A DNA stretch of 64,000 nt, taken from positions 4,712,001 through 4,776,000 of the forward strand of contig JAFREQ010000034.1 in the NCBI GenBank assembly GCA_025331565.1. Direction: 5' to 3'. The DNA comes from Holacanthus passer (Eukaryota; Chordata; Actinopteri; Pomacanthidae). Both the position numbers and the translations under genes were made by a program. Positions 1 to 47,925 of this stretch are shown piece by piece. The notes under the pieces were generated by a model. It was not told where the DNA came from. It worked only from the letters and a program-made list of their open reading frames with translations, and made no database searches. Every line of letters begins with the position of its first letter. The first letter of the stretch is position 1.

Positions 1-33
1 GTTTGTGTGTGGCCAAATGTGTTTATGTCCAAC

Positions 34-36470
<36,437 letters not shown>

Positions 36471-37060
36471 ACTGTCTGGATGTTTTCTCTTCAGTCAGGC
36501 AAATGTGGTGCAAAGCTTCAATCCAAACCCACAGACACAGGAGGCCCTGATCACCAGCAATAAATGTCGGTGCCAAGGCTGCTCCTAGACAAAGTTGCCC
36601 TTGACGCACCGGTGAGAGGCTCCAACATTGTTTGGCACGATCCAAAGTTTGGTGCGTAAAATGCGCACTGACATGTTTACCAAAACTCCCAGGACTAACT
36701 CGTGTGTCGGATTCAAAGTATCAAAAAAAGTCAAAGGAAATAAGCACAACAGGCCAAACTTCCAAGCGGGGTGTTCCCTGCTCTAGAGCCAGCAGCTCAC
36801 GGATCCGTGGCCGGGCAGGAACCAAGCGGCGCACCGGGGAGGAGGGGGACAAGGCGTCCGAGTGGGTGAAAAGTTTCAGGAGAAAGTGCTGGAATCCCTC
36901 GATGGGTGACAGAAAACTCGTCTAAAGTAGCAGAGCGAGCGCACAGATGCTTATTTCCATTAGAAAATTGGAGTGAGAGAGCGACCAGAGCGCAGAGCAA
37001 ATCGTGCAAACAGTGCGCCTCCCCCCTCTCTCTCTCCCTCCCTCCCTCACACACTCCTCC
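36471..37060 (-). promoter_or_regulatory. sash1: 5' UTR and CpG-rich promoter region of sash1
   Basis: The sequence upstream of the start codon is rich in CpG (36390-36460 and about 36600-36870), in contrast to the surrounding AT-richer DNA. This is the usual look of a housekeeping-type vertebrate promoter. A purine tract on the transcript strand (CT-rich on plus, about 37019-37047) closes the region. No clear TATA box is placed and the transcription start is not defined by sequence alone. Several short upstream ATGs occur, so the 5' UTR may contain upstream reading frames. Confidence 0.6.
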
Positions 37061-37914
37061 CAACAAAGCATCACAGCAGAAAAAAAAACACTTGTTAGAA
37101 GCACAATGGTCAGGAATGAACTCACAAATCATCAATATTCTCATAATGATAAGTCATATTGTGATATATATGTTGGATTAATAAAATATAATTTGACCTT
37201 ATGACACTTTTTCTTTCAACCCTGATTCTTGTGATCAAATGTCTGCTGTAACTCATTGGCAACTTTGCAGTGACCAAACCCTCCTTAATGATGATTTTTT
37301 TATGTCCCCATTGCCTTCTGTGAAGTTTTAAACGTTGGCTTTATAGTTTTACTGAGACCAGCCTAAGCTCTAAAAGCAATTGCAGGAGTACAGTTCATTT
37401 AAAGGATTTTTTTTTTTTTTTTTAACAGCCCAGAAAACTTTTTTATCTCCTGCTGACACGGCTTTCCACCAATACGTCTCTCCAGCCGGTGTTGAATGGG
37501 GATTGTGAACAAAGCACATTCTCCACACAATTGAATGAAAAACAAAAAAGCGCATGGGAAGTGTTTTTAAGGGGGTGACGCATGCTGTGGCCTTTGGATG
37601 GCATAAATCTGGATGAAATGCTGGACAATAACGCGAAAAAACATAAAACTTAGGGCTGCTTCATTTGAGTTGCTTTTGCCTGAGGATGGCCACACACACA
37701 CACACACACACCACAAACAGTTGGTGCACAATGTAACAGCAAATGGTCTCTGTGCTGCAGAGCTCATTTGAATACAAGCAGGGTAAAAGAATCACATTAT
37801 GTACAAGCATGAAATTGCACAGCTATCTCTGTCTTGATCAGCCGTTTGTTATGCTCCGCCGGCAGGCTACTCTATTGTAATGAAGAAGTCCAGAGACTCT
37901 ATCTCTGATTCTCC

Positions 37915-38110
37915 CTGTTGTCAGAAGCACATTTTCCCAGCGCGGCAACAGCTGCCAGGTCTTGTGACAAGATGCCAGGAGGACCCAGAGATAGAGCGAG
38001 ACGGAGGGCGAGATTGAGCGTTTTAAATCTCCTCTCTCGGCTCCCCTCCCTGCGGTTTCGAGTCGATCTGAAATGGTGCTTCACCTGCTGTTTACCAGAT
38101 TAGCCTACAA
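37915..38110. promoter_or_regulatory. candidate conserved non-coding element upstream of sash1
   Basis: This is a compact GC- and CpG-containing block beginning CAGCGCGGCAACAGCTGCC, with an E-box CAGCTG. It lies about 1.5 kb upstream of the start codon in otherwise AT-rich DNA. A 61-codon frame crosses it but resembles no protein I know. Confidence 0.25.
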
Positions 38111-38344
38111 CACCGCATGCAATCAGAACATGCATTTGAAAGTGACATAGCCGGAGGAAAAACAACAAGAGAAAAAAACCATTAACCAACATTCCTTTCT
38201 CTAACCATGTAAAAGGTGATCAGTTACACAATAATCCCCGAAGCTACAGTTTCACCTGTAGTGCGAGGAGATATGTGATATGGCCTACTGTGGATTATGC
38301 AAGGCTCTCACACATTTCACTCATGGACTGTACAGCTATACGTA

Positions 38345-38795
38345 GCATCTAATAATAAGCATAAGCATAGCCAATATGTTCACAGTGATAATGTCGCACG
38401 CTGATGTTCAGCAGACTGAATGTTCACCATATTAAGGCGAAATTATAATTTATACGTGACACATACATTGGCTCATTAGCACAAAACATAGCTGAGGCTG
38501 ATGGGAATGTCATCAGTTCAGCAGGTATTTGGTCATAAACTGAAATACTGGGCTGTGAAAAGGTCAGAAGATCAAGCCTTTCACAATTGATCATCTGGGG
38601 ACCGTGCACGCCTATACAAAATTTCATGGCAATCCATCAATTCTTGTTGAGATATTTCAATAAAAACATCATGGTGGTGCTAGAGGAAAAGTCAGGGGAT
38701 CACCAAAGTCAGTGGGATTCATCCTCTGGGGACCAAAATTTCATGTTAATCCATCCAATAGTTGACGAGATATTTCAGTCTGGATTAAAGTAGTT
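38345..38795 (-). repeat. teleost interspersed repeat, copy 1
   Basis: Recognisable strings are GCTGAGGCTGATGGGAATGT, CAGGTATTTGGTCATAAACT, AAATTTCATGGCAATCCAT and GTTGACGAGATATTTCAGTC. The 19-base string at 38618-38636 is the exact reverse complement of 61584-61602. The element is frequent in percomorph genomes. It is oriented opposite to the copy near 61.5 kb. Confidence 0.7.
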
Positions 38796-39097
38796 GCAGT
38801 TCATTCCGCATGCATCAGAAATCCAAATTTATTATCCAAAGTTACTCCTTTTTGTTGGCACTGATCACTCCTCTATTAACAGTGTCACGGTCCAAAGTGT
38901 ATGTCAGTGAACAATGACTTTTACAGGCCTTGGGTGAGCGGCAGCTGCTCAACAGTATCCTGCTTTCAGTCTAAACACAGAGAACACACGCTCACACAAG
39001 AGAAGCTTTGCTGGCCGACGAGTCGACAACGTGGGGGTCTGCACTACCGACCTCACATCTGTAACCTCGGGTTGACAGCAGCAGCAAGTGGTAGGAC

Positions 39098-39103
<6 letters not shown>

Positions 39104-39128
<25 letters not shown>
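39104..39128. repeat. (GT)n microsatellite
   Basis: This is a short GT run upstream of sash1; a similar run lies at 39450-39475. Confidence 0.9.
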
Positions 39129-39449
39129 CCTTACTGCCATTACATCATTGTGCTGTCCATCAGTCCCCCCTCTGTTTCTAAAGAATGGTGACCAAGTTGT
39201 GTTTTTTGAGGCACCTCCCAGATCCCCCCCTCCCCTTCTTCCACCTAAAAAGCTGTAACACACACCACTTACACACACACACACATACACAGCACTCTAT
39301 GCGCACAAACACTCTTCCTGCCAAACCCCCCCTTACCCAAATACAAGACAGTGTGACCCCACCTGGACCAACTCAAACAGAGGGGTCAAACTGTTAATGA
39401 GGAGAGGAGGAAGCCTGTTGACTCAGTGCACACTCGTCAAACACTGCTG

Positions 39450-39475
39450 GTGTGTGTGTGTGTGTGTGTGTGTGT
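39450..39475. repeat. (GT)n microsatellite
   Basis: This is a short uninterrupted GT run in the 5' flank. Confidence 0.9.
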
Positions 39476-42400
39476 AGATGCCAGCTTTCCCCTTCTCTCT
39501 TCACACTCACCACTAATCAAGGTGTCACGTTGCCAGACAAGAGGCAACAAACGTCACTTGATCGTTATTTCGCCATATGTTAATTGCCAATTTATTACAT
39601 GTTAGAGAGTTGCCTGCTTTGATCAGCTCTTTGGAGAAAGCGTGAACATTTGGCCAGAAATGAGGACAAAATTTGGAACACATGAACACGAAGAGGATAC
39701 GCCTGCAGCCAATTCACACCGTCCATAAATGTGCCCTGAGAGCAGAATGTGAGAGCTAAAGTTATTTCATGGTTCTCAAAATATATAGGGGCTTCTTTCA
39801 TGAAGAAGATGATGTCATGAATATAAATTGTTCTCATGGGTTACTTTGAACATCGTCTTGAAAGCCTCAGGACTTGGACCATATCCTGATGGATGTCAAG
39901 CATTTAAACACTTTCACTGTCTTTCATCTATCTTCTTTCATCTCGTCTACATATTATTCTATCAATTATTAATAGTTTCACTGTCTTATCATGCATTCTT
40001 CTTCTGTGCTGATCTTGATGGGTTCCTGTGGGATGGGAGGAAAGATTACACTTTGTCATCAGATTTGGTACGGCACAGGAAAACCTCAGGCGCAGACGGG
40101 AGACAGGACGCATTTATATCAGACAGCTGTTCAACACGCTGAAGCAGTTTCTGCAATCAGGTCATGATGTGTGAAACTATTTTCTCAAATTGGGAGTCAG
40201 GTCAGAAGCCGACAGGTGTTGGATGTCCCACACACAACATGTCCCTTAAACAACTCCGTTTTCCGTTTGTGATTGGGATTAACAGTATTGGTGGTGATTG
40301 CATTTGCCAGGAAGGAAGAGGAAAGGATTTCAAACACGCCAGGACAAGACAAAATCTCACCTTCCAGTTGCCTCCAAATCGGGAAGAACACGTGTTTCTT
40401 GCAAGTATCACTGCAGATATTGCGGCATTACATCCTCACATCTCCAAAGAATCAACTAATCTCCCCCTGAGTCCCTTCATTAACCACTCAAACACTCCCA
40501 CAGGCTAAATAATGTGAAAGATAAACTTCCGTCGAGGCGACACGTTTGCTGTAAATGTGCTTACCCCTGGATTACAGCGTATCGCGGCGTGTAATTTTCT
40601 ACTGTAGATGACTCAGCAAGATTATAGCAAAAACCCGGGCAGCGTGTCTAAACACACTCACGGGGGTGGTGATGCAAGGTGAGAGGCAGAGAAAGGAGAG
40701 AATGGAGAGGAGGAGCAGATGGAAGATAAAAGTCTGGGAGGAGTTAGAGAGTCTTTAAAGCCGGGCGCATAATAGTCATTAGTTTCAAACTGATGAAAGT
40801 GATATAATGATGTAGAATTTGCAAGGAAAACATATGTTGATAAAATAATGAGGTTAGGAAAAATACTGTTCACTTTTGTGATTTTGACCTCCTCTTTGGC
40901 TGGAGGTCAAACTCCACCTTTATTTAGTTGCAACCATGAGCTGTTAAAACTAAAAGGTGGAGCTGAGAAGAGAAGGAAAGAGACAGTGAAGAGAGACTGA
41001 GGAGAAAAAGGAGATAGAGATAGAAAAAGAATGCAGATGGCGTTTAAAGCAAAGCAGAGCCGGACCTCCCCTGATAGTGAGAGTGACCCTTCCTGGAGGT
41101 CAGTGACCCCGCGCCTTAAAAATAGCCCCTGGGGGAGTCATGATCCGTGCTGGCAGGGGTGATTAACAACACGGTGGACAGGCATCAAGGGCACCACCAA
41201 CGCACTTAAGGAATGCTATACATGACCACACAACACTGACACACACATGCATACTCTCTGCGCTACACACCTTGGTAGATAGAACTATGATGATGAAAGT
41301 CTGGTGACTGATTGATCTGTTTTTGCTCTGATAACCACATCTTCATTTATTAATCACCTTATTCTTACCTATGCTTTTGTATATCTTCCTCCTATTCTCA
41401 AATCAACATATACACATTCAAAGCTTAATTGGATCGAATGTCCTGAACTTTTATCTCTTTAGTTCACAGCACCTTCACTTAGTGAATAATTGGGATCGAG
41501 ATTTTCACATCATTAATTCCTCTAAGTCGATGGGTCAAAGGCCTGACGGTCCCCTGGCATTTTCTTTGAACCAGCCTGGATGTGAGCTTTTGTTACTCTT
41601 ATTTATCTGCGTGTGCATTTTTTAGAGGTGTTTATGTGTATTCCAATGTGCAAGAAAATGTGTGTGTGTGTGTGTGTGTGATGAGTAGGCGGCCAGGCCA
41701 GCCCCACCGTGCTTCACACGCCGCTGAGTCTTGTGTGGGAGTTATCACACAAGCCCAATTAGCATGACAACTAATTACTGTTTCCTCGGTCCCCTCCCCC
41801 AGCTAAGCAACTCATTAAATTAAATCAACACGCTGGTCTTTCCACTGAAAACAATGCTTTCTGGGAGTAATAAACGAACGCCTGGAGCTCGCTGTTTGTG
41901 TGCTCTTGGTATTACTTTTCATAGGGTGGTCAACCATAACACTGGAGTCTTTTGAAAGCTGGGGAAATGTTAACTTCAAACATCAGCACAGGATTTACTT
42001 CTGGGCTATGGGGAGATAGAGAAGAGAGAGAGGGAGGGAGAGGAAGACAATTGAGAGAGTGTGAGATAAACATACAAAGTGATATGCAACAGGGAAATCA
42101 CTGAGAGCAACATCAAATGGAAGAAGAGATGAAGGTCTGCCTGGGGTATGAGTTGCAAGAGATAGCCAGCTGTTTGTAGCACAATGCACACTGTCTGTCA
42201 AGACTTCTCAAACAGCTCTTGCAGCGCGAGGTATGTCAGCAAAAACAATCTGGGATGTGAAGGAAAGCGTGCCGAATGTGCACACCTGCCCCTGCAGAAC
42301 GCAACACAATATCCTGTGCGGGTGTCAATGCGATGCAGGAATTCAAGGCCAAGATGAAAATAATATTTGTCAGTGTCACCGAAATGCAGCGAGGATAAAG

Positions 42401-45400
42401 GAAAGCGGATCAGAGGGTTTGAGAGGTCTGAAGCAACATGACCTGCCGACTCCTCTGTAACTCAGACATAACACTTTCATTGGATTCTTGGCACGACTCT
42501 CACAATCTTCACTTTGCATTTAAGTGAATTTAATTCATAGAGATCTGTATGTGTTGGCAAATTGGTAAAATCGTATCGCGCCTCCCACGGACACAAGCAT
42601 TTCCGAGCAGGATTTACAAGTAGTAAATCCACACTTTTATTAATGCAGTGGTAATTGCAGGTCCCTTTCATGTGCTTTGTGTAGAAAAAACACCAATATG
42701 AAAACAAAGCATATTTCTGCTAAGCCCTGGATTCCCAGATTCTCCATGCAGCGTACGCCTCCGTGGCCATGTGGTAGGTGATTGTGTTACACTATTGTGT
42801 GTGTGTGAGTGTGTGAGCTGACATTCCAGGGTGTTTTAATCAGGCGCGACTGAAAGGACAGATGTTGTTTTGGATGTAAGCGAGCTTCCAGAGGAATGAG
42901 CTGCACTGTGTGAAATGTCTTTGACCGAGTCCTCAGCGTTTTGAGATTGGCGCATATTTTGCAGGCAGGGATGTGTGTTTGTAAGAGAAATGAAAGAAGA
43001 AGTAAACTGCACCTTTGTTAAAATTCTGCAGCCGTGATTGAAACGAACAAGAGCAGGGTATAAAGTGCGTGTTTGTTTGTGTGAGTGAGCCCCCAGGTGC
43101 AGACAGTGGAGACGTGTTGGTCTCACTGTGGATGGAGGTCATGAGACCGGGCTGGCAGCTGTGGTGGTGTCAGGGTGGCAGTGCCAGGCGGACAGCTAAC
43201 GTCCAGTGTGTCATACATTCGACCGGTCGTCACTCTGTGGACTGGAGCTCGGCATTAGATGAACTGTGTGAGCGGAGCAGAATCCACCATCACTGTTGAC
43301 ACATGCTGTTACTTTGCTGGAATTTCATGGATTAATATATGAAAGTGCTGCTGTACTTAAGTAAACCTGATTGACTTCATAACTCAGAAGAGAGTTCAAA
43401 CTAAATTTATGATGAAAAACCTCAATAATAAAAAATAAACACAAAGTAAAGTCAGATTCCTTTTTATTATTTGCTTTTCAACAACCTTTCTACTTTGTAC
43501 TGGAAGTGAATTAAACAGTAAGGAAGAATACTACTACCATAAAAATATAATCGAATATAAATGATTGACTTTAGTAAATACTCTGTTGCTGTAGCTGGCC
43601 TACAAAAGTACACAACACAGCCACTTCACTGCAACACAGCTGCACATAATTGGTCATCCCTGGCTCGTGTGCACGCGACAAGGGTTAGTTGTTTGTTGTT
43701 GTTTAGTTTGTTGGATCCTAATTGGTTGCTCCCTTGACAACGATTCCTCTTCCCGACATCCACAGAGTCAAAGCGCCTGCACTCCAGTCGAAGGTGAACT
43801 TGTAAACAGGTAAACTTTAAGCACTGGAGGGTTTTTGTCTGATGCAGCTTCCTCATTACATTGGTCTCTTGCTTATGAGCTCATGAGCATGTGTTGCCAT
43901 CTTTTCTTCCAATGTTCAAACCCTTTCAAAATGTGGCTCCCTCTCTCTGTCTTTTCTCCTGCTATAGAGAATGGGGCAGTAAAATGGGACATAATGGTGC
44001 CCCCTACTGTTGTCAAATATACTTACAAACCAGAGCGCAGGCCCTCCTTGTACACAGGACACCCAACTGTCTATTAAACCCTTTTGCTCATCCTGTTATG
44101 TCAAGTCAGCCGCTCCGCCATATGTTAGCCTCTGAGCTAGACGCAGTAAAAATAAGCTTGGCCTCGATGTTATTAATGACGACCATGTGTGCTCTGAACG
44201 CATAATTATCCCCTGCAGTTTCATCTCGGGCTCAGTTTTATAGCACTCGCTTCAGGTTTATAGGACACAAACACAAGCAGGAACACAGGCCGGCACGCAC
44301 ATTCGAGCTTACTCACTCACACATGCGGAGATGGAGTAGCTTTGCATTTACTGTACGGTTCCAGTGCCAACGAGACAGTAGCCAGTGGGGCTCGATAAAG
44401 ATTTTATGGGGTCTCTCTCTGCTTTGTTTCTCCACCTAAACACTCTCACCTGTTGCCTCAGCCGATGTCTAACACACAGAAAGAAGCTGCAATAACACAT
44501 GTTGGTCATGCACAATGTATTTTGCCATTGTTAGTGGGTTTTTTTTGGAATTTGGACAATTGCAATGAAAAGCTGGGCGTGCGTTTGTTAGGTGGTCACC
44601 TTGACCAGTGGAAACTAGAAAACATTCAGTTCCTACAGGAGCAGAGAAAGACAGAGAGTCTCTTGTGGGACGTGGTGTGAGAGGAAATTCCAGCTGTGGA
44701 GATGCCACATTATCCCTGGCACACACACATAAACAGACACAGATATACAGCACACATACACACACAGCCGTGCACTCGCTGACACAGAATAAGGAACTGT
44801 ACGCAAACTGCAAATCAAATCTAATAATCTTCTCATACAGAAAAAGAAATTCACACAGTGAGTCACGCATCCCGAGCACTTACAGCTCCACTTTCCCTGT
44901 AGATTTATATCACAGCAAAGGCTGCAGACATGGCTGACATTCGCTTATGTATTAGATGTTATAATAACTTGTTCCTCGGCCAGCTCCGGGCCGCTCTGTG
45001 GTGCGGCCTTCTGTAATTACTGTCAGTATTCACAAAGCTGTCATATATTTCACACACAACCTGAAGCGCATGATCTGTCACACATGCTCAGCCAAGAGCA
45101 CATTAGAAGCAAATAAACGGCCATGTTAAAATACATGCTGACATGCAAAAAAATCTTCTGACTCACAACAGTGGACGGATATCAAAACCTCAATGGAGAG
45201 GGATTTTCAACACTTAACATATTATTCAATTGAATCCCAATTCTCCAGTCTGTTGTTGGAGATATTGGTGAGTATTGGGCCAGTACCAGACTTAAATAGT
45301 TTCCCCACATTATTATTCAATTTCAAGAGCCAAAAAGATCTCAAGCATCTCAAACACAATCTCTGTTTATTTCATTGTTATAGCTACAGATTCCTTGGCG

Positions 45401-46171
45401 CAAGGCCTATCTGTCCCCTGAACTGCAGCGAAATCCATTTTCAGATATCCTGCTGACAAAGACGCAGACGAAGAATCTAAACAGCCAAAGGGGGAAAAAA
45501 AATCCTTCCTATTCCTTTTTAACAAAGGATTATTGTTGTTCATTTACATTTGACCACACATTAATAAAGTTCACCGAGTTGGCTCAAGTGTCAGCAGATA
45601 AAAATAAGTCATGTGAATTAGTTTTGTAATGTGGTGTTCTTCTGTTCTTCAGGTACTTCAGACTAAACTGTTGACTGTACAACTGGCTCTGGACTCCGGA
45701 TTTAACTGCGGTCTGACAGCATGTACTGTATGCGGCTTGGACAGAGCGCATTATATAAGACCTCCCCACTGACATCATTAGCCAGTTTGGTCCAGAGTCT
45801 AACCTTGACCACAGCACATTCAGCCCCTTTCACATTTCCTTCCCAATAATTTATTATTTTTTACTTGTGCTTCCTTTCTATCTATGTGAATTACTTTCTC
45901 CTATCACGGCGGCACGAATGGTTTTCAGCTTGTGCATCTTTGTCAATTTTAGTGATCAGTATCTCATCCAAAGAAATCAGTTTGGGTTTGAGTAGACTTT
46001 GATGAAACTATCTTCCATAACTACCAGATTCATGCATATACTCAGTTCACATTCAAAAATATTGGAGTGAGACAATTAATGAAAGTAAAGACAGCACAGA
46101 TGACTGGCAGGCCAGACAACCAATCAGCTGCTCTGCCAGTGTCTCTTTCCATCAAACAAACTCTCTGGCTG

Positions 46172-46172
<1 letters not shown>

Positions 46173-46212
<40 letters not shown>
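46173..46212. repeat. (GT)n microsatellite
   Basis: This is an uninterrupted GT run of about 40 bases in the 5' flank. Confidence 0.95.
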
Positions 46213-46213
<1 letters not shown>

Positions 46214-46959
46214 ATGCAGCACAGTCTCAATCTGTCTCTGTCTGTCTGTCTGGCCGTGTACACGAAACTCAACCACACAACACACAAACATAGTGCAAGC
46301 TCAGCTCAACCACTGTAGCCCTCCACTTTCACAGGAATTTCCCCCCATTTTAGCCCAGAGGATCCTGCTTACACCGGCAAAATATGAACCCAGTGGCAGC
46401 GTCGAGCCACAAAAACACAAAACACAACAAATGTTGTATATTTTCCTAATTGCTTAAACAGGTTCACATGGTGGCGTACGAGGTCCCGGTCAAACTTGCG
46501 GATTGTGCTCTCAAACAAATAAAATTTATGCTTATATGAAGAGAAGGAAAAGAGACGTTTTATGAGTGAAACTTCTTTTTTTTTTTAATCTGCAAGGGTC
46601 CATTCATGTCTTTGGGTTTCAATAAAGGAACACTAAAAAAAATGATGGTGTGCTTTTGATTTACTGTCATTCTTCTAAGGTGTCGAACCAACTCAATAAA
46701 TTATGCTTGTGCTATGTGCTGATGGGATACTGAAAATTTGGTAGCAATACTTTTTTCAAAACCACCTTTTTTTCCCCAAAGGTTGAACTTCCCAAATGTT
46801 GAATAATCTTGAAATACAAGCAGCTGCAAGAACTTTTCTCAAAATCTGAAACTGGCAAATTTTTTGATTAAAATGAGGAACTAGAATAAATAAAGTAAAT
46901 AATCCTGGTATAACCCTAATCTATCTGAAACATTTAAGCCATGTATCAGGGATGACTCT

Positions 46960-47260
46960 CTGTGCTGTACATGGCTGACTCAGAACCTTTGAGGCAGTAA
47001 AAGGATTTCGACGGTACCGTGATGATGCCCCGACGTTTGGCATCAGCCGCAGCGATGGTTGCTCCGGCCTGACGAGACCTCATTACAGGCTGGTGGGGAG
47101 TCCTGTCTGAGATCTCTGGTCCAGATGGTCACTCAGAACCAATTAACACACCTTTTTCCGACTCACTCTCACTAACTCGATCCCTCCGTCGCTCCGCTAT
47201 CCGCGTCCCCACGCAACTTATCAGTGAGCGCCAACACGCGAACAGACACAACAAACAACC
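46960..47260. other. unassigned GC-rich island with short open frames on both strands
   Basis: The segment 47015-47090 is CpG-rich and open on both strands. Minus reads MRSRQAGATIAAADAKRRGI and continues to a stop after about 45 codons. Plus reads FRRYRDDAPTFGISRSDG. Neither is recognised and neither has convincing splice sites on both sides. It could be a conserved element, a non-coding RNA exon or chance. Confidence 0.25.
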
Positions 47261-47679
47261 CCGCATCCAGATTGGTAGAAAAAAACAAATGGAGCAGTCG
47301 GCGGTCATTAGCTTTGTGTGTTTAATGATTGTCCTTCCAGTCTAGGTTAGAGGCCAGCCAATGCACCAGTAATGAGTCTGCTCTACTGCCCCTTCACCCT
47401 TCTGGAAGAGCAGAGCTTCTCCGGAGCCAAGACGACTCAGCGGGACCAGAAGCAGGATAAAGGTTAATGGGCCCACTGAGATTAAATGCAGGTTGAGTAA
47501 AATTGAGTCTGGGATACAGATGGCTCTGCCTGAGGTAAGGACACATTTCTGAACAGGAGATTCCATGTTTGAATACTGACTGCATGTGTTCTGAATGCAT
47601 TACAGTATTATTTGTCATTCATAGGTATTTTGTTAATTATGGGGTTGGTAGTAAAAAAACAAAGGTGTGCTAAAATAGG

Positions 47680-47925
47680 GCTGCTATTATTTTTTTTTAT
47701 TATCCATTATTATTATGATTAATTGAATAATCTTTTAGTCTACACAATCTCAGAAAATAATTGCCCTTTAAAATATCTTAGCTGAAAAGTTCAAATTGCT
47801 AAGTAACCGACCGTGCAAACCCCAAAATATTCCACAATTTGAGAAGCTGCAACCATCATATGTTTGGTGTTTCTGCTTAATAAATAACTTTGATTATCTA
47901 TTATGAAATGATATAGTTCCTATAA
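47680..47925 (+). repeat. degenerate teleost repeat (GATTAAT / AATCTTTTAGTC type)
   Basis: The pattern runs from GGGCTGCTATTA through a T-rich ATTATTATGATTAATTGAAT, then TTTTAGTCTACACAATCTCA and ACAATTTGAGAAGCTGCAAC, to TAACTTTGATTATCTATTAT. It resembles a widespread fish repeat as I remember it. It is heavily mutated and the ends are approximate. Confidence 0.55.

Larger units (their letters stand above)
37061..47679. other. 5' flank of sash1, proximal part: no gene recognised
   Basis: Apart from the repeats and islands listed, the sequence is ordinary AT-rich intergenic DNA with scattered short open frames. None has codon bias, splice sites plus homology, or recognisable motifs. In mammals the neighbour in this direction is SAMD5; I saw no SAM-domain exon here. 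Confidence 0.7.
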
